A stretch of DNA of 64,000 nucleotides, taken from Acanthacorydalis orientalis (taxonomy: Eukaryota; Arthropoda; Insecta; Megaloptera; Corydalidae). The DNA is taken from positions 8,831,026 to 8,895,025 of the forward strand of contig CM068321.1 in assembly GCA_034766995.1 (NCBI GenBank), given 5' to 3'. The notes beneath the pieces are model-generated. The model worked only from the letters and a program-made list of their open reading frames with translations. It had not been told where the DNA came from and made no database searches. The position numbers were made by a program, and so were the translations under genes. Each line of letters begins with the position of its first letter. Within the stretch, counting starts at the first letter, position 1. Positions 33,771-46,268 of the stretch are shown in pieces.

Positions 33771-35982
33771 AGTAACAAATATATTTTGTGATTAAATAAT
33801 TTAACGCTGTTAATATAGGATGATTCAATTTAGGCTTCCACATGAAAATATTAAAAAAAATTTAAAAAATCATGTCATTTTTTACTTAGTGTTTTAGTTC
33901 AATTCAATACTAAAATACAATGGAACTAAAATACTAAAAGAATAAAATAATTTTTTTAAATTTTGTGATTTTTTTAATACTTTTTGTAGAGCCTAAATTA
34001 AATCGTCCCATATATAGTTTATGTTTCACAAGATGTTTCATGCAATCCATTGTGATTAATTTATAATTAATAATGATTTGGTTTTCTATATTTTTTTTTG
34101 AAAATGGTTTAGAATACAATTTTTAAATCGTCTTGTATTCAAAAACGCTAGATTCCTTTTTTGATTAATTCATATTTCAAATTCGAATATTTTTAATCAA
34201 AATATCATGTGTTATAGACTCTTTTCCTATTTATTTATTTTTTATTTAAATGGTATGATTAAATAATGTATGAATCATGAATCATTCTGTTATGTAGTAC
34301 AATAGAAATTATTGAGAATTCTGTCGCAATACAGTTCTGGTACTTTAGTAATATTCTCTTTCATAAATGTATTTTTCGACCTCGTCAGAAATCAAATCTT
34401 TCTCTGATCAAAATTTTTAATAAATGGTTATAGAGCATTTTGATCGTTGGTTATGTCCATTTCGATAACAATGTTATCATTTTTAAAGCATTATAGTAGT
34501 GGTAAATCTGTACAATTTTCAGGTACAGATTTTTCTATTTTTTAACACTGTGATGAAGAGAATACCGTCATAGAAATATATATATATATATATATATATA
34601 CAATTCCAACAAGATCAATTATTATTATTAGAACATTTTTGATTAGAAATTTTTTCGTGGTTTGTAATGCAAGATGGAAATTTATTTGTGGATACAATTT
34701 CTATGAAGTTTTTAATGTACATTTTCAACTTAATTAGTATTTCAAAAAACTTGCGTTGAAAACACCTTTTGTTTTTATTCATAACTAATCTACATATTAT
34801 TGTCTTTTTAAGTATGTAGAAGTGTTAAGAAATTTAAAAAATGATTATGTAATAGAGAAAATTATTATTTTGGAAGTATAATGTTTCTATTATATGCAAA
34901 TATGTATATATATAAACAAATTTGTATATGGAAGAGGGTGTATACTACTTATTTTTAATATAATAGGGGTTTATCGTCAAAAAATTTCGAGACTAGTGGT
35001 TTAGTCAAGTTTCACAAACGTCTGTGCCGTTGTTCACAGTACAGAAACCCGTAAGTCATTCAAGGACCAAATATTTGTAGAATACAATTAATTTTTCTAC
35101 ATGTTAACAGTGATGTAATTTTACAAAAATTTAACTTTATAAATTATAAAAGTAAAAACTGTGGAAATATTTGTGTAAATTTTTTCAATATTTTTTCTTT
35201 CACAAATTAATTCGTTTTTTATCTCAAATATCAGAAAAAAAGTTTCTGATCAAAAGTGTTAAAAAAATCATTATTGTTCAATTTTGATTGTTGCTTATGC
35301 GGATTTCGATTGAGAAGTCATAATCTCTGTTGCTCAAAGATACAAAAAATTTTTTTCCTTCTCTTATTTTCCATAAAGTGTTATTTTTCCATAATATTAA
35401 GCATGAAAATATTGTAAATTGAAATTATGATTACACTATAACAATTTAGTGAATTGATTTCAAAATTTACAGAAGGTATCAAAAGTAAAGAGTAGATTAT
35501 TTTGGAAAATGTATCACGTTATTGACATTATCTTCAACTTTAGATTCATTCATATTTATTTATACTATTTATATTTTTTTGATATACAGTAGGACTTGTT
35601 TGTACGCAATATTTAAAAATTAAAAATTCAGAAATATTTAAAGTAGAGATGAACTGAAATTAACAATGGAGTTATATTTTTTGACACAAATTTATTATTT
35701 TTTTGAGAATAGAGATCTTAAATAATACTTTACATCGTATAGAGCTTTTCAAATATAATTTGATTTAATAACAATGAATATAGGTTGGAGAATTCTTGAA
35801 TACTTTAAATTTACATTGGAATTATCTTAAGGTAACAACTACTGAGGAATTTTTCACTTACTATATTATATTTATTAGGCAAATGTTATGAAGATTAAAC
35901 ACATTTTTGTATTAATAATGAAAGAAACTCATGTAACATTGCTGAATAAGTCATTTTTATGTTAAAGCGCATTTGTTTCAAT

Positions 35983-36031
<49 letters not shown>

Positions 36032-36462
36032 GTGATATTGAGATATTCCAGACAATGAACAAAGTAATTTCGTTCATATATACCATAAAATTTTGTAAAG
36101 TCATCGCTAAGAAACACTGACTGCAGGTCAAACAGCGACATAATCACACACATACATACACAACGAAGATAAATGTCCAATAACTAGCATTACAAATCGA
36201 TTAGTGTCCATTAAAAACGATACATGCCCTACCTACAAGCAACGAAATAATCAATTTCGTGACACACCATCAATAATCCGCCCGTAAACGTTTCTGTTTT
36301 GATTGAGTCGGTGGCTCGGCGGGGCGCAAAACCCGCATCGCGTCGTTCGTGTATCGCACATCGTCCAAAAACACCTGATCGCTCTTGTCATCATGTTGTC
36401 CGGGTCACGCATTCCTTTATATTGTTTGAATTCTTTTAAAGGTTGCATATTTTTACACACAG

Positions 36463-36497
<35 letters not shown>

Positions 36498-36621
36498 CAT
36501 ATATAGACAGACAAAGAAAGAGATAATGAATGTTTCAGAAAAATAATTTTATAAAAAATAATGAAACTTAAACATTACCGTTTTCTTATTCTACTAAAAT
36601 AAAAACAACATATTTATATGA
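33771..36621. other. AT-rich non-coding stretch with dispersed-repeat copies
   Basis: Contains two copies of the unnamed dispersed repeat (34380-34500 and 35200-35360), short TA runs (34577-34600, 35989-36029), and a CpG-bearing block at 36240-36430 (CGGTGGCTCGGCGGGGCG) followed by a (CA)n-(TA)n run at 36459-36505. No gene seen. Confidence 0.45.
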
Positions 36622-36625
36622 TTAA

Positions 36626-37782
36626 CACTAGAACTACCACACCAGACAAAATCACTGGTTTTATAATTTTATTTTAAAATTTCTACTTCATGTTACATTT
36701 TTTTTTCGCAACGATGTCATGACTTTTGCAGCGAGAACTAAGGAAAAAGTACAATGAATTTTATTTTTATTGTTTTTATTCAAAATCAAAATAATTTTGT
36801 ATAATGGCTACTTATACCAATACCAATCAAAATGACTGCTACCTGTGAAAGTGTAAAACTGTCCTGCAATATGTTTACCGAACACGAAGTTAACCAGTTT
36901 ACTCGTTTTGTACAACTTCTTAGACGTTCTTAGAATTTTTACTACGTATCATTCAGTATGATGGTGAAAGTTATCAGAAAAATTCAGGATCGATCATGAT
37001 GGTAATGCCAAACTGATGCACTCATTTGAAAATATATTTAGTCGTTCATTTAGATCTGGAGATGTAGAATGTGTATTGAAGTTTTTGTTGAATATTGCAC
37101 TCGTATTATATAATATAACTAATAATAAAAAAATAATTATATAAATTATAATAAACGACATATTATTTCAATTAGTGTGAGGTGAGAAAAGTGAATACAA
37201 ATATAAATTTTATGTAATCACTAGTATTATTTCATTTTTACAAGTCCTGAAAATGGAAAAACGATTGAAAATCTCTGAATTATTGAAAAAACTGAACGAT
37301 ATACCAATGGAATGCTATGATATCGAGGAGGATGAATTCAATGACAGTAAAGGTGAACCAGAAGAAATTAAGAAATTGAAAATGACCTATGCGGTATTCA
37401 TGATGAACTTTTTGATAGTAAGAATAGTGGTAATGAGCTTTTAGAAAAATGCTCGGGAGTTCTTAGAAAGTGATAGTGAATTTGAAAATATTTTAAATTT
37501 ATGTAAAAGAAGATGTGCTCGAGTGCTTTCGATTTCTGAAGATGAAAATGAAAGTATACTACAAGATCATCAAAATGAAATTGCTGCGGACGGAACCAGT
37601 TGGGAAAAAATACAAGAAGAGTCTAGTCCTGGGAGATTAACACTTCATAATATTTTCAAAGACGTACCCGGTCCAACAGAATATGCCAAAAAAATATTAT
37701 GGAAGGTAAATTTATGTTTCAACTAGCAGATGAACTTGCCACTGAAAATACCGTTGAAAATGTAAAACCAGGGATGGAATCA
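36626..37782 (+). mobile_element. Deleted piggyBac, 5' part (copy 1)
   Basis: TTAA at 36622-36625 followed by the TIR CACTAGAACTACCACACC. The 5' UTR then matches 44850-45232. The frame at 37253 starts MEKRLKISELLKKLNDI, continues with an acidic region (broken by a frameshift near 37370), SEDENESILQDHQNEIAADG, TSWEKIQEES and HNIFKDVPGPTEYAKKI. It then passes straight to FMFQLADELATENTVENVK: the whole DDD catalytic core is missing. It stops at about 37782, where a mariner begins. Confidence 0.8.
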
Positions 37783-38154
37783 CATGGGATGGAACAACTT
37801 TATCTTCAACGCTCTCATCCCCAGCACGCATTTTTTGGAGCATCCATTGCACCGTACGTTCCAAAACAGTATCCACACCAAAAGTATCGTTTAGTTCCGA
37901 GCAGTTTCTGTTGCTTTAACATCCGTTTTGCATTCATACAAAAAACTTACTCTTATTTGCTTCTTTTCCATCTTTAATTCAAAAGATTAATTTGAAGCGA
38001 AATCAATCATAAAACTAAAGTTGATGTTATCAAAGTACAGATCGAAAAATGCACTTTAAAATTATATTAACATGAACATGATGAAATGACACTCATTGAA
38101 AAAAATAAGGTGAATTCACAAAACGAAAACCGTAATTATTTACCTACCAAACTA
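37783..38154 (-). mobile_element. Mariner 5' fragment (copy 7)
   Basis: The right end on the minus strand is a 5' TIR (TTAGTTTGGTAGGTAAATAA), followed by the family 5' UTR and the start of the transposase (MEKKQIRVSFLYECKTDVKA with changes) up to a DESVEDK-like segment. The 3' part is missing where it meets piggyBac. Confidence 0.8.
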
Positions 38155-39088
38155 ATAGGCACAAAAACAAAAAAAATATTATTTTAGATTAAATTAAGTA
38201 TTTCGCCTCTAGCAATTTGAAAAATGAAAATCTAGTGAGTAGCTAGAAAAAATATCAACACCTGATATAGATTTCATTACAGTATTTGCCCTTGAATCAG
38301 ATTAGTTTAATGATTAAAATATCTGCATATTCAATTTATCCAAAGGGATAGTTAACTACAGATAGTATTTATAATTGTTACAATTTTTTATTGATTATAT
38401 AGAATTAACTGTTTGAAAACACAACTGATTGAAAACATACATATGATTCAAGAGATGTAACATTAATAATATATAAATATATATCTGTCGTACAGAACGA
38501 TCTCAGCGCTGGAAAAAAAACTGATTCGACAACTAGATAATTGATATCAATTAACTTTTCGAATCGACAACCACGAGGCATATTTATTCAATGTCAATCA
38601 TTCGCGATTTACATTTCTACGAAATGTAAATAAGAAACGTGTATATAATATATACTTTTAGTAAAATGATATAACGACGACGACAGCTCCAGTTGTGTAT
38701 GGAATTTCAACATACGGGCTCGTGGGAAAGATATAATATATTATGGAGAATAAATAAAATATAAAAAAATGTTTATATATATATATATATATATGTATTT
38801 GTACAGACAGGTCTAGAAAAAAAACTCATATATAAAATATTCCTACTCAAATAAACATTTATTCGTGTAGACAGTAAAACAGCTCATCTTAATCATAAAC
38901 ATAGTCATTAAAACGATCGAAAATAGTGTACGCGAGATGGCGAGGCAACATTTTAATCTGATGGGCACACCAATTATGCAAATTTGTCTTAAAAACTGAT
39001 ATATCTACTTAAACAAGTCATCTGCGGAGCGAGTCGTTTTGATGCGAGGCACGCTCAGACTTGTAATAGAAACATACATACATTCTTT

Positions 39089-39089
<1 letters not shown>
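38155..39089. other. AT-rich non-coding stretch with a palindrome
   Basis: No gene seen. 38510-38720 is less AT-rich and contains a 16 bp perfect palindrome (see separate entry). Confidence 0.45.
38538..38553. promoter_or_regulatory. Palindrome TAATTGATATCAATTA
   Basis: Perfect 16 bp palindrome made of two inverted TAATTGAT half-sites, of the kind bound by homeodomain dimers. It is flanked by near-identical direct repeats GATTCGACAAC (38523) and GAATCGACAAC (38561). Function is inferred only. Confidence 0.35.

Positions 39090-39171
<82 letters not shown>
39090..39171. repeat. (TA)n microsatellite
   Basis: About 80 bp of pure TA, one of the longest in the window. Confidence 0.95.
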
Positions 39172-39172
<1 letters not shown>

Positions 39173-39351
39173 AATCTTGTCTTTTATTAGACGACACAAT
39201 GACATCACAAATTGAAATAGTTTTGATTTTTTCAATAGAAAAAGAACTATTTTCTATGTATACTATTTTATACGCCCACATATAAGCTTTCAAGTATTAG
39301 TCATCTACTTAAACAAAATTTATTTGTATAGACTTCTGATATTAAATTCTA

Positions 39352-39356
<5 letters not shown>

Positions 39357-39411
<55 letters not shown>
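39357..39411. repeat. (TA)n microsatellite
   Basis: Pure TA run. Confidence 0.95.
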
Positions 39412-39414
<3 letters not shown>

Positions 39415-39659
39415 TGTATGTATAAATGAAAGACTAACAATCATTCATTTAAAAATACAAAGTGTAAAAAGTGTTTTGATAATAGAATGACATTTTCAAT
39501 TTTTATTTTATACTTTTATAATTACTATCGTTGATATTCTGTAAGAGAATTGTTTTTTTTTTAATATTTTCTCAATATTTGGAACTGAATACCAAGGAAG
39601 TCAGTTGTGATGATTATTTCGAAAAAAAAATTTAATGAAGAAAAAGTATAACTCTCTTT

Positions 39660-39663
<4 letters not shown>

Positions 39664-39718
<55 letters not shown>

Positions 39719-39786
39719 TATGTGTATATATATATATATATATATTTATTTATATGTATATTTATATATGTATGTATACGTATATA
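39664..39786. repeat. (TA)n array with GTATA/TTTATA interruptions
   Basis: TA runs with several interruptions, abutting the next MITE. Confidence 0.9.
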
Positions 39787-39927
39787 AGGTGCAGCTGAAC
39801 TTTTTTGTATAGGAGCTCACAATTCTTTAATCGTTTGTTATATTGGGAAGAAAAATTCCCTTTCTTCCCAGTACTACAAAACATTAAATAATTGTAAGTT
39901 CCTGTATAAAAAAATTCAGTTACTCCT
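39787..39927. mobile_element. Foldback MITE, ~141 bp
   Basis: The left end AGGTGCAGCTGAACTTTTTT, continuing GTATAGGAGCTCACAATT, is matched in inverted form by the right end (AGGAGTAACTGAATTTTTTT, ATACAGGAACTTACAATT), giving arms of nearly 40 bp. The centre holds a second hairpin, GGGAAGAAA/TTTCTTCCC (39845-39869). TA precedes the left end. No coding part. It is a mariner/Tc1-sized TA-inserting MITE by its ends. Confidence 0.7.
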
Positions 39928-39960
39928 CATACATTTATATATATATATATAAATGCATAA

Positions 39961-40001
39961 CGGGTAGTTGAACTTTTTTGTACAGAAGCTCACAATTTTT
40001 A
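39961..40001 (+). mobile_element. Single end of the same foldback MITE family
   Basis: CGGGTAGTTGAACTTTTTTG, then TACAGAAGCTCACAATTT, repeats the left arm of the MITE 34 bp upstream, same orientation; the rest is missing. Confidence 0.65.
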
Positions 40002-40281
40002 AGATACCATATCAGTCGATTAGCCAGTCGATTTGCAGATAATTCACAACGATAAACTTTTTCTGTTTTGAAATGGCAGTATGTAACATTTGTATTATAA
40101 TGCAACAACATAGGTTTATGTTCTCACAATAGGTGGGTAAAAAGATTTTTATTTGTTTTGGAATTCATAACTTTTGAATTGTATTCGATATTAGTAAGAT
40201 ACAAGAAAAACAAGAAACATTGGAATGTAAATAATCAAATATTTTTTTTATTTTTGAACATAGTTATCATTTTCGACGAAT

Positions 40282-40333
40282 GATCTTAGGTGTCGACGCA
40301 CCCTTAAACCGCAAATAAACAAACAAACAAACA
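40282..40333 (+). repeat. Short dispersed repeat with (AAAC)n tail (copy 2)
   Basis: GATCTTAGGTGTCGACGCAC then CCTTAAACCGCAAATAAAC and AAAC repeats. Same core as 1635-1680. Confidence 0.5.
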
Positions 40334-40874
40334 ATCGAGGAATAACACGTTTATTTCTTTTATTAGAGAAAGAAGCTGGTTCTTGTTCGTCCAATCAGTT
40401 TTTCATGGTAGTATGCACTTGGTCGTGATCGAAATATGCTTTATCTTGTTAATATAAGACCATATATTTTAAAAATAATTCAATAAGCTCTAAATTGGGA
40501 TAAACTGGTTGGATTCATATATCCCCCTTAAACTGGGATGTAGCACTATTTTACTTTCATTTATTCCCATGATGAAAGTGTGGTTTAAAGGAAGGTATTT
40601 TGACATTGACGACTAAGTTAAGAATGCTGTGAAGTATTAGATAGAGGAACAAACGACATATTTCTTTACTTATGAAATGAATAAACTAGTTAGAGTTTTG
40701 TTGAAAATGATAAACGATTTAAAATGTTATATTCTAAGGTTTTTTCTTTTTTATTACACATCAATGTCTCAAACCATTCAAGTATTATAAGCTCTTATAT
40801 ATTTTTTTTAGTTGTTTTGTATTTATATAGCATAATATCTTTATTTTACATATTTGTTTTTCTGTTCGTATATA

Positions 40875-40921
<47 letters not shown>

Positions 40922-43900
40922 TAATAAAATATAATATAAAGATGAAAATATTTTATAGTATAAATATTAACTTGTTTTCTTAAATTGAATGCATACTTTG
41001 AAATATTTCTTATAAAATACATTTTATGCAAATTTGAATTAAATGCAAAGAAATGATCTAGTTTAAAATCGATTTTTTAAATTGTAGAAGTTATTATTGT
41101 CCCAAATATCAATAATTATCAATTTTTTCCAATTATTCTATTTTACTTTTTTTTATAATTCAAGAATTGGAAGACAGTAGCATGTAAAAATTGTGTATTC
41201 GGTAGAGAGATGATGAATTTAAAATTGAAATTGGCCTTTCACAGGTACCAGAAACAGAAAAAGGTTTATTTTTATAAGTAGAAGAGTAGTTTAAGTATTT
41301 ATTTGGTGCATGTGTAAATTTTTGTTTATTTTTATGTGAAATTCAGTCAAACCCTAAATTAAAATTTAAATAAGGATGAACTCCAAATTTTATATAAATA
41401 ATCAGTTTTCTTGTTTATTAACTCTTTTTGGACGTGTGTATTCGGAGAGCAGCCAAAAGCAAAAGCATTTTACTGTTCTGGATGCGTGTCTGCATATGGA
41501 TTTGGTTTTGGATGTATGTCTACAGTTTACTACAGGCATAGCAGTTTACTTTGAACTCTGGTCTGAGCTTATTTTGTTGCATCTTATCTTATCTTGGTTC
41601 TCAAATATAAACAGAAGAGTGCGTGACGGTCCACCTGTTCAAATCGTAAAGCCAAATGTAGTCATAAATTATAAAAATATATGGGTTAGATGGACAGAGC
41701 CGACCAATATAGCTCCATATATTGCTTTATGCGGAAATCGAATAAGTTGTGAATAATTTTATTTTCTGGAGGCTAGAAATATGTACCGTAAATGTTTATA
41801 CGTTTTGAAAAATACCATACTATACAGAATTTTAAAACAACAAATTGAAGTTAATATTATTAATAAATATCCTGTCATTTAGTAAAAGTATGTTTGCGTA
41901 CAATAAAATTTATTAGTGTTATAACCGAATTTCCAAGTTATATCATTTTTCCGCCACACACTCCCAAAAGTTCTCATCCAGATGGTACGCTCACACGTCG
42001 ACAGTCCCGTCCACAAAGAGTTAACTTTCTGACTTGTATTTTTTTACCTTTGATCAATGGCCAATTCAATAAGTTCTTATATTTGCGTATAGAATTACTT
42101 TCCTTATTCCTTTATGTTTCTTTTTATTAAGAATTGATCAATGTTACTTATAGAGGGAAAATATTTTCATGAAAAAAATTTTTTATACTTCATAAGGCCA
42201 TTGAAGTTTTCAATTTGAACCCCACAATTACTTTTTACTTAAATTGTATAAAGATTCGTTAATTTGTCTATAAAAATCAATTCGTACAATTTCCAGATCA
42301 GTTAATTCAAACAATATTTTATTGTGATCTTTTTTTAATTGCATTAGAATTCCATAATACGATAAATGACACTAATTCCATCAATTTCACTATTTACAAA
42401 TTATATGTTGTGTGTGTAGTGAAATATCGAATATCTATATTATAATTGGAAACTTTATCCTATCTTTGAATAATAAATATTGATTTAATATCAGAAAACA
42501 ATTAGCAAGTCATTCGATAAGCGACGCATCGATCATCACATCTATTACAATTCAGATATTAATTAGTAAAATCTTAGAATATTTTCATGTACTATTATTT
42601 TCAAATATCTTGACAGAAAGTAACTCAGTTTAGAACAGTGATTAAATGGTGAAAATATATGAAGAAAGGAACTTGATTAGAGAAATGTTATAATAAACTT
42701 TTAGTTTTTATTTACTTATTATAAAAAAATATAAATTGTAAAAAAAATATTGACTAATATCATTTATAAAAAAATTAATTAAATTGATTTTTAAATTACC
42801 TATTATTTAAATATTAACTGTTACATTGATATTTATGTTCATTTATAAAGTATGAGCAGTATAACTGTCTGTTGAGTGTTATGACTTTCTTTCTATTTTA
42901 TTCATTTTATTCCTAGTAAGAGTAGATTTAATAAAAAAGTTTTTATTACTAGGAATTGTATTTCTTTATATGGTTAACAATACATTTACCTATAAAAGGA
43001 ATTCATTACTTAATATGTATTCATCGATTAACGATACTGATTTTAAATTATTTCTCAGTATACTTATTTCAATTTAATTAGTTTTATATTCCTTTCAATC
43101 AAACACAATATAAATATAGTTTTAATACTAAATACTTTAAGAATATTTTTTCATTTTTGTATAAAATAATTTTATTTATTAATTGAATGAAATTGAATTA
43201 ATTGAATGAGAAAAATAACTTATTTTCAGGTGTTACAACACACTTTTAATTGTTTTATTACAAAAAAAATCAACTATATTTTATTTATCATAAAATTATT
43301 ATATTTTTATATTATTTATTATAACATTACTTTATTTATTATTATATTTAATATAAAATAATTAATGATTGTTTGTTTCATATCAAAATTAAATACTAGA
43401 CGTTTTGAGAAAGTAGGGCTGGAGTTTCATTTTAAATCATATAATTATTTAATTAAATTATCGGGCGGTGTCCAGTGTAGCTTTCTAAGTATTGCCTTGA
43501 TAACAACTTTCAAGACAAGTGATGTATATATATAACTGGATTTTATTGTAGTTAAACATATTATTAAGATATAGTATAATAGAAAAGATTATTCAAAAGT
43601 TTGTGTGGATTTAATAATTCTTAAGAACCTGTAAAATGATTTAGTTGACAGCATAGAAATATATATTTTTCCTACGTAAACTAATAACATATGATCGTAA
43701 ATTTTCTTGAAATATATTGAGTAAACCTATTATAATATTTTGTAATTTTTTTCTTTTTTGATGTCTGCTTTTAGCAAAAATCACATTAAAATATTTATCA
43801 CTTTTAAATATCAAATGCAAATAATATTGTTTGGCAAGTATGATGAAATGGCAGGGAAGATTATTAAAAATATTTAATGATATTCGAATTAATGTATATT

Positions 43901-44264
43901 TGAGTTTTACACTAAAGACATATGCCATATTTTAGAGATAATTTATTTAAAGTATATATATATATGTATGTATATATGGTAAAGCAGTTATGAAATGTCA
44001 ATATGTCCATTCAAATAAACAAAATAAGAATTAATGAAAAAAGAGAAAATACAATAGTTATATTTGCGTTGGAAAAGCAATATAATCGAAGAAAAAAATA
44101 GTTATATGATATTTTATAAATATTTACATAAGATGTAAAACGCATTTTCATATGTACGCCATTTTTGTATTTTCGTTTTGTATAAGTAGTACTGAATATA
44201 TTTAAAGAAATTTTGTCATTTAGTTGATTTAAATGGGTCAATTAGACTATTTTATAGATAAAAA
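40334..44264. other. AT-rich non-coding stretch inside the piggyBac pair
   Basis: Contains a (TA)n at 40868-40921 and an open frame of 126 codons at 41376-41756 (+) with no recognisable domain, in a slightly less AT-rich region that continues to about 42020. Its N-terminal half is hydrophobic and Leu/Cys-rich. I do not call it a gene. Confidence 0.4.
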
Positions 44265-44266
44265 TA

Positions 44267-44732
44267 CAGTGAATTTTTATTATAAGCGACCCAAGCTGAA
44301 TCAATTTTCTCCAAAAAGTGGGATATAAAAAAAATGTCAACTATAACGAGAAATGGGACTAAATTTTGGTTGGAGGTATGAAAAAGCTTACAATGCATAA
44401 ATATAAGAAAATGTTAATAATTTGTATCACATTTTAACGAAATATATAGGGAAAAAAGTAATTTTTTTATACATTTTTTTGATTTTATTTAAATTATGAT
44501 GTAAAGATACTTAAAATTTTTAAAAAAATATGAATTCAACAATAATAGCACTAAGATTTAATTTAATGTAAATAAAAAAGCATGTATATTGGCTACAAAA
44601 AAAATATATTCAGCTATTTGTTGATATTATATTTTTAGTACGATTTTTGATATAAGCCACCGAGGTGGCTTATATCAAAAGTCGCTTAAAAAGGTTGCTT
44701 ATATCGGGATCACTTGTACCGGGAATTCACAG
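44267..44732. mobile_element. pogo-like MITE with a perfect 17 bp stem-loop
   Basis: TA, then CAGTGAATTTTTATTATAAG at the left, and inverted CTGTGAATTCCCGGTACAAG at the right, then TA: terminal repeats with TA target duplication (44265-44266 and 44733-44734). Near the right end 44645-44661 (TTTTGATATAAGCCACC) pairs perfectly with 44664-44680 around a 2-base loop. The TATAAGC motif of the termini recurs in the stem and next to it, like repeated transposase-binding sites. No coding capacity. Confidence 0.75.
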
Positions 44733-44849
44733 TATAATATGTTTACAAGAGTTATTTTCATTTCAATAATAGATTTCGTTTAGATGAAACAGGAAATTTA
44801 AAACAGAAAGAAGAAAGAAGCATGTCTTAATGTTTATGAGATATTGTTG

Positions 44850-46268
44850 TCCTGCAATCTGTTTACCGAACACGAATTAACCAGTTTACTCGTTTTGTAC
44901 AACTTCTCATACGTTATTAGAATTTTTACTGCGTATCAATTAGTATGATGGCGAAAATTATCAGGAAAATTTCGGATCGATCATGACGGTAATGCAAAAC
45001 TAATGCATTCATTCGAAAATATATTTAGTCGTTCCTTTAGATCGGGAGACGTGGAATGTGTATTAAAGTTTTTGTTGAATATTGCACTCATATTATAAAA
45101 TATAATAAATAATAAAAAAATAATTATATAAATTATAATAAACGGCATATTATTTCACTGAGTGTACGGTGAGAAAAATAAATACAAATATAAATGTTAT
45201 GCAATCACTAGTTTTATTTTATTTTTTATAAAATGGCAAAACGATTAAAAATCTCTGAATTATTGGAAAAATTGAACGATATAACAATGGAATGCTCTGA
45301 TACCGAGGATGATGAACTCTATGACAGTGAAGGTGAACCAGAAGAAATTGAACATAAACTATGCGGTATTAACGATGACCTATTTGATAGCGAGAATAGT
45401 GGTAATGAGCTTTTAGACGAAGAAAATGCTCAGGGGTTCTTAGATAGTAATAGTGAATTTGTAAATAATTTGAATTTGCATAAAAGAAGATGTGGTCGAG
45501 TGATTTCAAGTTCTGAAGATGAAAATGAAAGTATACTACAAGATCATCAAAATGAAATTGCTTCAGACCGAACCAGTTGGGAAAAAATACAAGAAGGGTC
45601 TAATCCTGGAAGATTAGCACTTCATAATATTTTCAAAGGCGTACCCGGTCCAACAGGATGTGCCAAAAAATATTATTAAAGGTGAATTTATGTTTCAACT
45701 AGCAGATGAACTTGTCATTGAAAATGCCGTTGAAAATGTAAAACCAGGGATGGAATCAGAAGAAGCTAATGAAGAAACACCTTCAAAGAGATCACTTTGT
45801 TCACGCAAATGGTGTCAAATAGGGTACTATAATAATAATAAGACTACCACCATTTGTAATATCTGTAAAAAATATGTATGCGGAAAATGCACTTAAAAGA
45901 AAAACTACGTTTGTAAGAAATGTGACAAATTATAACTTTTTATACCTAATAATTTACTTTATACTATAAGAATAACTTACCTTTGTAATGAAAATTTATT
46001 TTAATTTTTTTTTATCAAAGCATATATTTTTTATTATACTTATTATTCTTATAGATGTGTAAGTGATAACATGTGCCAATCCTCATTTAGGGAATATGGT
46101 CTTAAATGGGTTAATATGTAATACCAAAAATGTACTACATAACATGAAATTCCTTTTGCAAGGAACTAATAAGTCAATAAATATAAAAATATTCTTTTAT
46201 TACGATTTTTTTAAAGGCCATTCATTTTGGTAGAAATAGCTTCTTCTTAACTGTCGGTAGTTCTAGTG
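44850..46268 (+). mobile_element. Deleted piggyBac, 3' part complete (copy 2)
   Basis: Homology with copy 1 begins at about 44850 in the 5' UTR, so the 5' TIR is missing. The right end reads GGTAGTTCTAGTG followed by TTAA (46269-46272), the inverse of copy 1's CACTAGAACTACC. A subterminal AAAATGACxGxT-type motif is found near both ends (36830 and 46220). Confidence 0.8.
45233..45934 (+). pseudogene. piggyBac transposase with the DDD core deleted
   Basis: MAKRLKISELLEKLNDITME opens an acidic N-terminal region (EDDELYDSEGEPEEIE, SSEDENESILQDHQNEIASD), then TSWEKIQEGSNPGRLALHNI and FKGVPGPTGCAKK. After one frameshift at about 45675 it reads FMFQLADELVIENAVENVKP, an SKRS linker and the C-terminal cysteine-rich domain: WCQIGYYNNNKTTTICNICK, KYVCGKCT, stop, KNYVCKKCDKL. 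The three catalytic Asp blocks between PGPTG and FMFQL are absent (normally ~550-600 codons in all). The zinc-binding CxxC pairs are intact. Copy 1 has the same join. Confidence 0.8.

Noticed and set aside
37699..37977. 92-codon open frame on +
   Set aside because: It starts in a piggyBac remnant and runs antisense through a mariner; no single gene.
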